Part shown: positions 27,167 through 35,599 of the stretch, in pieces | Layout: each line of letters opens with the position of its first letter | Position numbering within the stretch: position 1 is the stretch's first letter | Position numbers and translations under genes: made by a program | The notes under the pieces: generated by a model | The model's database searches: none | What the model was told of the DNA's origin: nothing | Seen by the model: only the letters and a program-made list of their open reading frames with translations | From: Chitinispirillales bacterium ANBcel5 | GTDB taxonomy: Bacteria > Fibrobacterota > Chitinivibrionia > Chitinivibrionales > Chitinispirillaceae | Direction of reading: 5' to 3' | Assembly: GCA_029688955.1 (NCBI GenBank) | Contig: JARUKZ010000036.1 | Span: forward strand, 1-42,533 | DNA length: 42,533 nt

Positions 27167-27950
27167 TCAACTACTCTTTCTACTTGCCCTTAGTTCCTTA
27201 ATCTTCTCACTGTCCAAGGCGGTTATCTTTTCAATCTGCTCATCACTCATTCCCATTGCAATCATTTTTTGGGCGTCCTCAATTTTCCCTTCAATCACCC
27301 CCTCAGCTTTTCCCTCAGCTTTTCCATCCAGAAACCATTTTTCAGCTATTGTAGGCATTGTCACTCCTCCAATCTGTGCAATTTCATTGAATTCCCGATT
27401 TAAGTGTTCGGTATCCTCGGCATCCACTACCGCAGAGAGATAGCGGAATCCCTCGTCTTCCGCCCCTCGACTACCGCTCGGGGACCACTCGGGAACCTGT
27501 TACCATCCTGATAGTCACAGGAACGAGTGTTGGAATCCCTCGACTTCGCCCTTCGGCTTTCGCTAAGGGAGCGCTCGAAAACCAACCCTTGCACAATTCA
27601 AATAATAAAGCCAGTGTACTATGTACAAAAAAAGGTCGTTACGACCTCACCCCTGATCTCTTCATCGGGAATATGTTATATATCATACACTTCATTTTTA
27701 AATTCGGGGATATAATCCCTCGTATTTTCGATATCTTCAAAAAGATGTGTCATGGAGGTAGTAACCTTCCATTCCTCAGCACCATGGTAGATCACCATCG
27801 GCACTATTACCGGCAGCTTTTTTGCCGTTTCGTGCTGATCTCTGTACTGCTCCCAGATTTTTACCATGTTGCGCAAAAGCTGAAAGCCGGTTTAGGGATC
27901 ACTGTAGCTCTTATGCTCAAACAGCATTAGTTTTGGAGAATATCATAATC
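27167..27950 (-). pseudogene. Rpn-family (PD-(D/E)XK) nuclease pseudogene
   Basis: Pieces of a recombination-promoting nuclease/putative transposase occur in order. LLFEHKSYSDP then a TAA stop; QLLRNMVKIWEQY and VIVPMVIYHGAEEW (27876-27676); YIPEFKNEVYDI, a stop, HIPDEEIRGEVVTTFF (about 27680-27625); and the C-terminal tail DGKAEGKAEGVIEGKIEDA with MGMSDEQIEKI (27427-27167). At least two nonsense codons and a GC-rich insertion of roughly 150 nt (about 27435-27595) break the frame. The N-terminal catalytic part is lost or unrecognisable. The family is mobile and often decayed, so this is a relic. Confidence 0.8.
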
Positions 27951-28059
27951 ACAACTCATATCCTCTGCGCCGGAATTTACTGCTACCCTTTCAATGCGGT
28001 TGTTCCCATCCTGAAGAGTAACTCCGGTAAAAACCAAATACTGTGTTCACAAATAATGC

Positions 28060-28380
28060 ATGGGTAAAACGCGCAAGGGGGGGCGGCCTGCCCTACGCCC
28101 ACCTCACATAGCTGTGCGGAGGGCTACGGAGGCCAGGGAAGGTGGCACTTTCTTAAGTGCCAGTGCCCTCAAAAAGCGGAGTCCTCGTAGCGCTATAACC
28201 GAGGCACCGAGGAGGTACGACGAGCCTGCCCATCCTCCGCCCGCCTCCCGAAGCATCGTGCGGAGGGCAGGCAGTAGTCTGCTACGGAGGTTAGGGGAGG
28301 AGAACCGGTGCCGTCCTCGGCAGGCGCCCGCAATATCTTTATTTCTTTGGTCATTATAATGGCTCTGGGACACTTTTACG
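28060..28380. repeat. GC-rich non-coding repeat block
   Basis: Base composition jumps to GC-rich compared with the AT-rich surroundings. Related phrases recur: GTGCGGAGGGCTACGGAGG (about 28113) and GTGCGGAGGGCAGGCAGTAG followed by GCTACGGAGG (about 28258-28290). Reading frames on both strands are low-complexity and not credible as proteins. It looks like a dispersed intergenic repeat of the genome. Together with the insertion inside the Rpn relic it marks a repeat-rich boundary. Confidence 0.55.
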
Positions 28381-28447
28381 GAGGCCAATCTATCGCCTTA
28401 CAAACCCTCTCTAAAAAAGGAGCTAAAGATTATCTCCTATCTTCTTC

Positions 28448-28479
28448 AATTAGTAATTGGTCATCAGTAATTACTAATT
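28448..28479. terminator. 11-bp hairpin downstream of GLUG gene A
   Basis: AATTAGTAATT and AATTACTAATT pair perfectly around a 10-nt loop, 15 nt past the stop of the minus-strand GLUG gene. It is all A/T and has no T-run after it, so termination strength is doubtful. The identical hairpin follows gene B at 30377-30408. Confidence 0.4.
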
Positions 28480-28493
28480 ACACTATCGCCATT

Positions 28494-30062
28494 TCACCTC
28501 TTCACAACAAATCTCCCTGCACCATTCCATCCGCATTCACTTACAACCACGTACTGAAACATACCCGAAGCTAAAAAGGGAAGCTTCACGCTTTGTTTAT
28601 TTCCGCTATAGCCATTAGAAACAAACACTCTCTTTCCCGTAAGTGTGTAAACAGAAACAGTTGCATTGGTAAGTGTATGTCCGGTTTCTATGGTTAAAAC
28701 TGACCCTCTGACAAATACATGCATGTTTCTATGTATAGGAGCGCTTTCCCTGTTTCGAAGAGCTTTTACCACCGGACCTTCCTGCCACCTCAAATAGGGA
28801 TACGAAAGAGTTTCATCAATTGTCCATATAGAATCGAAATCCCAACCGGTGAATGTAGCAGCCTGTTTTAATTCAGCGGTACTCTTTCCTTCACCAACTA
28901 AACTCTCCTGAAGCCCCGAAGTTTCCATATCCCAAAAACTGTTTTCAATAACAATGTTTGCTGTATCCCGGCTATGCCCTATAAATCCTCCTATGTTTTC
29001 CCAACCTGCTTCATCACCGAGTACCTGCCCTGTTGAGTAGGAATTTATTACCGATGAATTGAAAGCTTTACCTACAAGCCCTCCCACGCTTTCATTACCT
29101 TGTACATTTCCCATACTAAAGCTGTTAATAATGGTTGGATCACCCCCTCCATTTACACCTGCAAGCCCACCTATTTCGATGCTACCCCAGACATTTGCTA
29201 CTGAATAGCTGGCCGATATTAATGCAGGCCCCCCATTGCCACCAACAAGTCCACCGACCATCCGTTCACCGTAAATATTTCCTTCAGAGAAAGATTTTTC
29301 GATATCCCCGTTACTGTTTCTGCCAGCTAAACCTCCAACACCACTACTACCGGTTACTTGAGCAGTGGAATAACACTTATAAATCTTACCAGCATTGTAC
29401 CCTGCTATTCCACCACCATTTGATTCAGCAACGATTTGAACGATGGAATATGAGTTCCGTATTTCGCCTCCATTGAACCCTACTAATCCTCCACAGGCAT
29501 TTTCACCCGTTATCCTCACTGTGGTATAACTGTCTTCTATTGTAGCATTATTCCCACCGAGTAACCCTCCAATCGCACGATTGCCGGAGAGCTCTCCGGT
29601 GCAATAAACACCTGTGATCATACCACTGCCATCACCGGCCAGACCACCTACATATTCGGCTCCGGTTATATCTATATCGACCAACCCCAGATCAGTTATT
29701 TCAGATTCAACCCCAATATTACCAAAGAGACCGATATATTGTTCTTCGTCTCTGTTTATATACAGATTTACTATCTCAAATCCGTTTCCATTCAGTTTTC
29801 CGTTAAAAGAACTGGTCCACGAGTCACCGATCGGTTCCCATCCCTCACCATCATTGTAGGGATAGATACCAAGATCGATGTCATTCATTAGCTTGAAATG
29901 TTTATCTTCGTGATCTGTTCCGAGGTAATTCCTTATACTATCGAGCTCAAAAGCCGTTGTGATCTGCCAGGGATCAGACTCCTCCCCGGTTCCCCCATGA
30001 AACTGAGCCCAAACACTACCACACAGCAGTAACATAAGTGATACTACAACTGAGACTACCAT
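28494..30062 (-). CDS. secreted GLUG-repeat protein A
   Basis: I place the start at ATG 30062, preceded by GAGGGGG at ideal distance; the frame upstream is untranslated leader. The 522-residue product has a signal peptide (MVVSVVVSLMLLLCGSVWAQ), a start domain DPWQITTAFELDSIRNYLG, about ten GLUG-type beta repeats (pattern YVGGLAG..., GGLVGFN, G.I..SYS), and a C-terminal beta domain of about 75 residues (HVFVRGSVLTIETG to GRFVVKR) that resembles type IX-style sorting domains. GLUG repeats are found in surface and adhesin-like proteins. It is nearly identical to its neighbour at 30423-31991; the differences lie mainly inside the repeats. Confidence 0.88.
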   Translation of the reverse strand: MVVSVVVSLMLLLCGSVWAQFHGGTGEESDPWQITTAFELDSIRNYLGTDHEDKHFKLMNDIDLGIYPYNDGEGWEPIGDSWTSSFNGKLNGNGFEIVNLYINRDEEQYIGLFGNIGVESEITDLGLVDIDITGAEYVGGLAGDGSGMITGVYCTGELSGNRAIGGLLGGNNATIEDSYTTVRITGENACGGLVGFNGGEIRNSYSIVQIVAESNGGGIAGYNAGKIYKCYSTAQVTGSSGVGGLAGRNSNGDIEKSFSEGNIYGERMVGGLVGGNGGPALISASYSVANVWGSIEIGGLAGVNGGGDPTIINSFSMGNVQGNESVGGLVGKAFNSSVINSYSTGQVLGDEAGWENIGGFIGHSRDTANIVIENSFWDMETSGLQESLVGEGKSTAELKQAATFTGWDFDSIWTIDETLSYPYLRWQEGPVVKALRNRESAPIHRNMHVFVRGSVLTIETGHTLTNATVSVYTLTGKRVFVSNGYSGNKQSVKLPFLASGMFQYVVVSECGWNGAGRFVVKR

Positions 30063-30376
30063 AGAAACCCCCTCAACACGTGTACGTGAATTCGCTTCTC
30101 TGATCTGCACATGGGTAAAGAGATACACCAGCTTGATTCGGGTCAGGTCAGGGCGATGTGTTATGTGATAATAATGTAGATGTAATATAGTAGATTTGTA
30201 CAGTAAAGTATAGAGAAAGATGCGGGGATAATCTATCTTTGTATTCCAAATTTGCTCCCGCAATAGATTAGCCCCAAATAAAAGAGATAAAGTATCTAAG
30301 AATTTACGGGATTAAGAGGCTGTGGACCATAAGTTTTGAGCAGAAAAAGAGGAAATTGTTAATTTTTATCTTCTTC

Positions 30377-30408
30377 AATTAGTAATTGGTCATCAGTAAT
30401 TACTAATT
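30377..30408. terminator. 11-bp hairpin downstream of GLUG gene B
   Basis: Same AATTAGTAATT/AATTACTAATT hairpin with a 10-nt loop, 15 nt past the stop of GLUG gene B. It has no T-run, so it is a weak terminator candidate. Confidence 0.4.
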
Positions 30409-30422
30409 ACACTATCGCCATT

Positions 30423-31991
30423 TCACCTCTTCACAACAAATCTCCCTGCACCATTCCACCCGCATTCACTTACAACCACATACTGAAACATACCCGAAGC
30501 TAAAAAGGGAAGCTTCACGCTTTGTTTATTTCCGCTATAGCCATTCGAAACAAATACTCTCTTTCCCGTGAGTGTGTAAACAGAAACAGTTGCATTGGTA
30601 AGTGCCAGTCCGGTTTCTATGGTTAAAACTGACCCTCTGACAAATACATGCATATTTCTATGTATAGGAGCGCTTTCCCTGTTTCGAAGAGCTTTTACCA
30701 CCGGACCTTCCTGCCACCTCAAATAGGGATACGAAAGAGTTTCATCAATTGTCCATATAGAATCGAAATCCCAACCGGTGAATGTAGCAGCCTGTTTTAA
30801 TTCAGCGGTACTCTTTCCTTCACCAACTAAACTCTCCTGAAGCCCCGAAGTTTCCATATCCCAAAAACTGTTTTCGATAACAATGTTTGTTGTATCCCTG
30901 CTATGCCCTATAAATCCGCCTATGTTTTCCCAACCTGCTTCATCACCGAGTACCTGCCCTGTTGAGTAGGAATTTATTACCGATGAATTGAAAGCTTTAC
31001 CTACAAGCCCTCCCACGCTTTCACTACCTTGTACATTTCCCATACTAAAGCTGTTAATAATGGTTGGATCACCCCCTCCATTCCCCCCTGCAAGACCACC
31101 AACTTCGGTACCACCCCAGACATTTGCGACTGAATAGCTCGCCGATATTAATCCAGGGCTTCTGTTACTACCTACAAGTCCACCGACCATCCGTTCACCG
31201 TAAACATTTCCTTCAGAGAAAGTTTTTTCGATTACCCCGTTACTGTTACTACCAGCTAAACCTCCAACACCACTACTACCGGTTACTTGAGCAGTGGAAT
31301 AACACTTGTAAATCTTACCAGCATTGTACCCTGCTATTCCACCGGTAGATAATTCACCAACGATTTGAACGATGGAATATGAGTTCCGTATTTCGCCTGC
31401 ATTGAAACCGACTAATCCTCCACAGGCATTTTCACCCGTTATCCTCACTGTGGTATAACTGTCTTCTATTGTAGCATTATTCCCACCGAGTAATCCCCCA
31501 ATCGCACGATTGCCGGAGAGCTCTCCGGTGCAATAAACACCTGTGACCATGCCACTGCCATAACCGGCCAGACCACCTACATATTCGGCTCCGGTTATAT
31601 CTATATCGACCAACCCCAGATCAGTTATTTCCGATTCAACCCCAAGTCTACCAAAGAGGCCGATATATTGATCCTCATCTCTGTTTATATACAGATTTAC
31701 TATCTCAAATCCGTTTCCATCCAGTTTTCCGTTATACGAATTGGTCCACGAATCACCGATCGGTTCCCATCCCTCACCATCATTGTAGGGATAGATACCA
31801 AGATCGATGTCATTCATTAGTTTGAAATGTTTATCCGCGTGATCTGTTCCGAGGTAATTTCTTATACTATCGAGCTCAAAAGCCGTTGTGATCTGCCAGG
31901 GATCAAACTCCTCCCCGGTTCCCCCATGAAACTGAGCCCAAACACTACCACACAGCAGTAACATAAGTGATACTACAACTGAGACTACCAT
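30423..31991 (-). CDS. secreted GLUG-repeat protein B
   Basis: This is the tandem paralogue of the gene at 28494-30062, same length and same start context (GAGGGGG before ATG 31991), with an identical signal peptide and C-terminal sorting-like domain. Substitutions cluster in the GLUG repeats, for example GELSTGGIAGYN here versus AESNGGGIAGYN in A, and VWGGTEVGGLAGGN versus VWGSIEIGGLAGVN. The C-terminal 130 residues are almost unchanged. The pair comes from a recent tandem duplication. It probably encodes a surface protein; ligand unknown. Each copy keeps its own upstream region, so both may be expressed. Confidence 0.88.
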   Translation of the reverse strand: MVVSVVVSLMLLLCGSVWAQFHGGTGEEFDPWQITTAFELDSIRNYLGTDHADKHFKLMNDIDLGIYPYNDGEGWEPIGDSWTNSYNGKLDGNGFEIVNLYINRDEDQYIGLFGRLGVESEITDLGLVDIDITGAEYVGGLAGYGSGMVTGVYCTGELSGNRAIGGLLGGNNATIEDSYTTVRITGENACGGLVGFNAGEIRNSYSIVQIVGELSTGGIAGYNAGKIYKCYSTAQVTGSSGVGGLAGSNSNGVIEKTFSEGNVYGERMVGGLVGSNRSPGLISASYSVANVWGGTEVGGLAGGNGGGDPTIINSFSMGNVQGSESVGGLVGKAFNSSVINSYSTGQVLGDEAGWENIGGFIGHSRDTTNIVIENSFWDMETSGLQESLVGEGKSTAELKQAATFTGWDFDSIWTIDETLSYPYLRWQEGPVVKALRNRESAPIHRNMHVFVRGSVLTIETGLALTNATVSVYTLTGKRVFVSNGYSGNKQSVKLPFLASGMFQYVVVSECGWNGAGRFVVKR

Positions 31992-32192
31992 AGAAACCCC
32001 CTCAACACGTGTACGTGAATTCGCTTCTCTGATCTGCACATGGGTAAAGAGATACACCAGCTTAAATTGGGTCAGGTCAGGGCGATGTGTAATGTGATAA
32101 TAATGTAGATGTAATATAGTAGATTTGTACAGTAAAGTATAGGAAGAAAGTGAACTTGAGTGGCAATAGTCATTTATATTAGCTGTGAGCAA

Positions 32193-32675
32193 TGATAACT
32201 TTACCTAAATATTATGACTCTTGTATTCTTTTTATACGTTTTTTCTGTTCATATCTATAATTCCAAATTTTCTCATTCCAAATTCTTTCTACGTGTCGCC
32301 CGAGGCGAAAGTGGCCACCCCCCAGAAAGGTCTGGTGACAAGTGAAAGGTTCCTCACGGGGGCGCCAGGAGGCTTGCTTGCCACGTGCAAGCGTGGAGGG
32401 TTCTTTTTTGGAGGGGGGTGCGATCTGCGATCATTATTTATTCGTAAAAACAACCAATCCTTTGATAGTAAGTTTATTATGCTCATTCAGATCCAGACCT
32501 TAGAGCTTTATGAGTTTATTTTTACACTTCCCGGGACAATGCTCCGTGCTGTAAAAATTAATCGCCAGTTCGGGGATTGCCTTGGTAAAACAGTGGATGG
32601 AGGGTAGCGAAACATGAATTTTTCTCTGTTCCTATCTTTTATTCCAGTTTCTACTTCCTACCGGGATAATTACCT
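32193..32675. other. non-coding spacer with GC-rich patch
   Basis: An AT-rich stretch is followed by a GC-rich patch (32292-32430; CGCCCGAGGCGAAAGTGGCC, GGGGGCGCCAGGAGGCTTGC) and then mixed sequence. A 128-codon frame exists on the plus strand (32221-32607), but its product is low-complexity with no ribosome site and I do not accept it. The patch is probably another dispersed repeat. Confidence 0.5.
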
Positions 32676-32757
32676 AAGGGTCCCCCCAAACGGGTCCTCT
32701 CACGCTTTTACCATTGCCGCCCGGGGGTGACCCAAACTAACGCCTTTAGCCCCATAT
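32676..32757 (-). repeat. composite GC-rich repeat, inverted copy
   Basis: The minus strand here reads TATGGGGCTAAAGGCG, then GGGTCACCCCCGGGCGGCAA, then CCCGTTTGGGGGGACCC, the same family as the three plus-strand copies at 39765, 40121 and 41431. It is slightly shorter than they are. Confidence 0.85.
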
Positions 32758-32872
32758 AAAAGAGACGGAACGACCAGGAGGCTGCGGGAAGGTGAGAACA
32801 ATTGTTACCCTCTCGACATCGCCCCAGCTTGTATCGGAACAATTGGCTTTGGCCAATAGTTCAAATTAGACT

Positions 32873-32894
32873 ATAGCTGATCTTTTTAGATCAG
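32873..32894. terminator. 9-bp hairpin at the end of the zinc-ribbon gene
   Basis: AGCTGATCT and AGATCAGCT pair perfectly around TTTT, and the stop codon of the zinc-ribbon gene lies inside the stem. A T-run is not evident on the minus strand, so it may be a weak terminator or mRNA-end stabiliser. Confidence 0.45.
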
Positions 32895-33052
32895 CTTAAT
32901 TTGTCATAACATTTCTGACAGTAGGTATTTCCACTATTGGGGATAGAGCTGTCTTCTATTTCAGAACAGTTTGGACAGACCAGGTCTCCGCAATCAGCAC
33001 ATAAGTGCCCGCTTTGAAGATCGAAATCACCTTCGCAGATAGGACATTCCAT
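32891..33052 (-). CDS. small zinc-ribbon protein
   Basis: A 53-codon gene starts at ATG 33052 with AAAGGAG 8 nt upstream, an excellent ribosome site. The product holds four metal-type cysteine pairs: CPIC (3/6), CADC (18/21), CPNC (26/29) and CQKC (45/48), two complete treble-clef/zinc-ribbon-like sites. The spacing C-x2-C-x11-C-x2-C-x4-C-x2-C-x15-C-x2-C fits a double zinc-ribbon. There is no other domain. Such small proteins often act as nucleic-acid or protein-binding adaptors; the specific role is unknown. It stands alone, 249 nt downstream of the threonine aldolase stop on the same strand. Confidence 0.85.
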   Translation of the reverse strand: MECPICEGDFDLQSGHLCADCGDLVCPNCSEIEDSSIPNSGNTYCQKCYDKLS

Positions 33053-33301
33053 GATCAATAACTCCTTTCGCAGATTAATAACTACTATTGCATCATGAAA
33101 TATGTGTTATCAAATACAGAGCCAGAAAGACGCGTGGGAACGGGCAGGCAAGAGAGTTTCAGGAGATGGGAAATTAGACATCATTCAAACGGTATCTCTA
33201 TTCCCAACTTTCATTCCAAGTTCCTGATTCTCACATTCACAATTCACTTTTGAGGGTCGCCCGCCTCATTGGCAGTAGCTACTGGGTAGGAGGGCAAATC
33301 C
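33053..33301. other. spacer, no gene seen
   Basis: About 250 nt between the zinc-ribbon start and the threonine aldolase stop. It contains the ribosome site of the zinc-ribbon gene and probably its promoter; no other feature is evident. Confidence 0.5.
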
Positions 33302-34342
33302 CTAGCCCCCAATCCCTTTCATATCATTTATCAAAAGATCGATATCCTTCACTTCAGTATTCCAGGAACACATAAACCGGCTATATCCGGTTACAAAAAA
33401 CTCATAATACTCCCACCCCATCCCCTGTAACTCAGAAGAGAAAGATTCTGGCATCGACAGAAGCACAGCATTCGCTTCACAAGGAAAAACCCGGGTAATC
33501 TGTTTGATTTCCCCAATCCTTTGCTGTAAAATCCCGGCACAGCGATTAGCATGCATGGCATTGGAAACAAAGCTTCCGCTTTTAAGCATCTTATACCACG
33601 GTGCAGCGAAAAAGCGCATCTTTGATGCCAGTTGTCCGACCTGTTTACACCTGTAGTCAAAATCTTCAGCCAATTGCTTATTAAAAAAAACTACTGCTTC
33701 TCCTGCAGGCATTCCATTTTTTGTTCCACCCAGACAAAGTACATCCACTCCCCTTTTCCAGGAGAGCTCTGCCGGTGAAAGCGTTAGCGCCGCTAAAGCA
33801 TTGGCAAAACGAGCGCCATCCATATGAACAAACAATCCATACTTTTTCGACAGTTCCCCCACCGCTTCCAGCTCATCGGGGGTATACACTGTGCCAACTT
33901 CAGTCGGCTGAGTGACACTTACTACCTTGGGCCGTGGATAGTGAACATCATTTCGTCTGGTGATCAGATGCTCCAGTTTTTCGGTATTAACCTTACCATT
34001 TTCACCATCAACTGTAAGAATTTTTGTACCATGAGTGAAAAACTCCGGCCCACCACACTCATCCGTTTCGATATGGGCCAGCTGGTGACAGAGAATGCTT
34101 TGATAGGATCTACAGAGCGATGAAAGTGCAAGTGAATTTGCTGCCGTTCCGTTAAAAACAAAAAAGACTTCACAGTCTGTTTCAAAAAACTCACGAATGG
34201 AGTCGGCAGCCTTAGCTGTCCACCAATCCTCACCATATGACCGGCTACACCCGGTGTTTGCTTCAATTATAGCTTCTATTGCTTCAGATGAAATACCAGC
34301 GGTATTATCACTGGCGAACTGACATTCTCTTAAATCTCTCAA
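33302..34342 (-). CDS. ltaE: low-specificity L-threonine aldolase
   Basis: This 346-residue PLP enzyme cleaves L-threonine or allo-threonine to glycine and acetaldehyde. It shows the family landmarks: FNGTAANSLAL (cofactor phosphate region), HIETDE, VSVTQPTEVGTVY, HMDGARFANAL with the PLP-pyridine Asp175, and LGGTKNG with the Schiff-base Lys208. Length is normal. It is a housekeeping gene in the first ordinary chromosomal stretch right of the repeats, transcribed away from sodC (94 nt between the two starts), so the two share a divergent promoter region at 34343-34436. Confidence 0.92.
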   Translation of the reverse strand: MRDLRECQFASDNTAGISSEAIEAIIEANTGCSRSYGEDWWTAKAADSIREFFETDCEVFFVFNGTAANSLALSSLCRSYQSILCHQLAHIETDECGGPEFFTHGTKILTVDGENGKVNTEKLEHLITRRNDVHYPRPKVVSVTQPTEVGTVYTPDELEAVGELSKKYGLFVHMDGARFANALAALTLSPAELSWKRGVDVLCLGGTKNGMPAGEAVVFFNKQLAEDFDYRCKQVGQLASKMRFFAAPWYKMLKSGSFVSNAMHANRCAGILQQRIGEIKQITRVFPCEANAVLLSMPESFSSELQGMGWEYYEFFVTGYSRFMCSWNTEVKDIDLLINDMKGIGG

Positions 34343-34436
34343 GCCCTTCCCCTTTCTTTTTGTTCCAATAAAACAGAGGCACTCTTATTGCTATTCTACT
34401 TCAATACCAAAACAAAAAACAGATAAAGGAGTGGTT

Positions 34437-34994
34437 ATGCGCAAAAACTGTCTTACTATTTTGGGAATCACCGTATCGTTGCTGTTTTTTTCATGCCCTG
34501 CAACAAGAGACCCAATCGACATTGGAGTTCTCAGAGCCACAGCACAGATGCAAAGTTTTGGTGAAGTCGACATTAGTGGTACAATCGATTTTTCCGAGGT
34601 AATCATGCATGGAACCCATATTTTTGGCGATATACAGGGCCTTGAACCAAACAGAATCTATGCGATTCATATTCACGAGTTTGGAAGTTGCGAAGACCCC
34701 GATGCGCCGGGTGGACATTTCGATCCCGGTGAAAGCGGCACTCACGGCCCCCCCGGTCTCTCCCCGGGAGCAGGACACGCCGGTGACCTACCCAATATAA
34801 TTGCAGGACCGGGTGGTATAGCTCGTATTGATTTTGTCACCAATGCGCTTGGTTTAAGAGACTCCGACTTTTCCGTTATCGGAAGAACTATTGTACTGCA
34901 TTCTGATGAAGATGATTTCACCACCCAACCCGATGGTGGTGCCGGAATCCCGTTAGCTTGCGGCATAATAGAACCAGTCGAAGAAGAACAGTAA
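34437..34994 (+). CDS. sodC: Cu/Zn superoxide dismutase, lipoprotein form
   Basis: The start is ATG 34437, with AAAGGAG 5 nt upstream; a GTG six bases earlier overlaps the ribosome site and is rejected. The protein begins with a lipoprotein signal (LLFFSC at the cleavage Cys), so it is probably tethered in the outer membrane/periplasm. Copper ligands are present in IHIHEFGSC and in the GTHGPPG region, zinc ligands in the GGHFDPG...HGPPG loop, and a late HSDEDDFTTQPDGGAGIPLACG gives the C-terminal His, electrostatic loop and disulfide Cys. It removes extracytoplasmic superoxide. Length 185 is normal. Confidence 0.9.
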   Translation: MRKNCLTILGITVSLLFFSCPATRDPIDIGVLRATAQMQSFGEVDISGTIDFSEVIMHGTHIFGDIQGLEPNRIYAIHIHEFGSCEDPDAPGGHFDPGESGTHGPPGLSPGAGHAGDLPNIIAGPGGIARIDFVTNALGLRDSDFSVIGRTIVLHSDEDDFTTQPDGGAGIPLACGIIEPVEEEQ

Positions 34995-35022
34995 AGGTGA
35001 ATTATTTCCGTAATTCACCTTT
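34993..35022. terminator. bidirectional terminator between sodC and the PAP2 gene
   Basis: AAAGGTGAATTA and TAATTCACCTTT form a perfect 12-bp stem around TTTCCG, at the junction of two convergent genes whose stops are 7 nt apart. The right part lies inside the last codons of the PAP2 gene. T-rich sequence (CTTCTTTATTTACTTT) follows on the plus strand. Confidence 0.8.
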
Positions 35023-35589
35023 CACTTCTTTATTTACTTTAAACTTTAGAGTAATTGTCTGGTAAGCATAATAGACAAATAATCCCACCGCAGTGCCAAA
35101 TATCGCACCCGAAAAGACGTCTGCAGGATAATGCACTCCTACATATACCCTTGTATAAGCGATAAAGACAGCAAAGAGGATAAACCATATCTTTTTTGAA
35201 GGGTAAAATGAACTAAAAAGTGCAGCCTGAGCAAACACATTCATACTGTGTGATGATGGAAATGAAAAGGAACTTCGCATACTGGTAAGAAACCTTCCCC
35301 CTTCAATGAAAAACTCCGGATGTGATGGCCGTAGTCTGCCAAACAGGGGCTTAAGAATTCTGGCAGAGACCGGGTCACTAATGGCAACAGTAACAAGTGA
35401 CAAACCAACCACAATCAACGCCTTCTTCTTCTCTTTTCTTACAAAGAAAATAACAGCTATAAAAGCAGGTATAATCCAGAAATTAGGATGAGTCGCACGG
35501 GGAAGCAAAAAGTCCAGAAAAGGGTGTATCAAAACGCTATTAAAAAATAGAAACAACTCCTGGTCGATCTGTTTTAAAAACTCTAACAT
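35002..35589 (-). CDS. PAP2-family membrane phosphatase
   Basis: The 195-residue integral membrane protein has about five hydrophobic segments and all three phosphatase motifs: KPLFGRLRPSHPE (KX6RP), FPSSHSMNVFA (PSGH-like, PSSH) and RVYVGVHYPADVFSGA (SRX5HX3D-like). Such enzymes dephosphorylate lipid phosphates, for example undecaprenyl diphosphate or phosphatidic acid, on the outer face of the cytoplasmic membrane; which lipid is not readable here. It ends convergently with sodC and lies 10 nt downstream of the DUF2520 gene, with which it forms an operon. Confidence 0.9.
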   Translation of the reverse strand: MLEFLKQIDQELFLFFNSVLIHPFLDFLLPRATHPNFWIIPAFIAVIFFVRKEKKKALIVVGLSLVTVAISDPVSARILKPLFGRLRPSHPEFFIEGGRFLTSMRSSFSFPSSHSMNVFAQAALFSSFYPSKKIWFILFAVFIAYTRVYVGVHYPADVFSGAIFGTAVGLFVYYAYQTITLKFKVNKEVKGELRK

Positions 35590-35599
35590 CTAAACACCC

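Larger units (their letters stand above)
28438..30213. repeat. 1.78-kb direct repeat, copy A
   Basis: The segment from TATCTTCTTCAATTAGTAAT to the AGTAAAGTATAG end is repeated almost base for base 1929 nt further on (copy B, 30367-32142). The repeat covers a whole GLUG-protein gene, about 150 nt of its upstream region, and a downstream hairpin (11-bp perfect stem AATTAGTAATT/AATTACTAATT at 28448-28479). The two copies are separated by about 150 nt of unique DNA. Confidence 0.95.
30367..32142. repeat. 1.78-kb direct repeat, copy B
   Basis: Second copy of the direct repeat at 28438-30213, same orientation, offset 1929 nt, same total length. Similarity ends sharply on both sides (AGTATAG then AGAAAGATGC in A versus GAAGAAAGTG in B). 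Confidence 0.95.

Noticed and set aside
28104..28388. Long frames on both strands in the GC-rich block
   Set aside because: High GC makes random frames long; products are low-complexity and overlap repeated DNA.
30063..30263. N-terminal extension of GLUG protein A (and the matching extension in B)
   Set aside because: The signal peptide and strong GAGGGGG ribosome site lie at ATG 30062/31991; a start upstream would bury the signal peptide.
32221..32607. 128-codon plus-strand frame
   Set aside because: No ribosome site; product is low-complexity and covers a GC-rich repeat patch.
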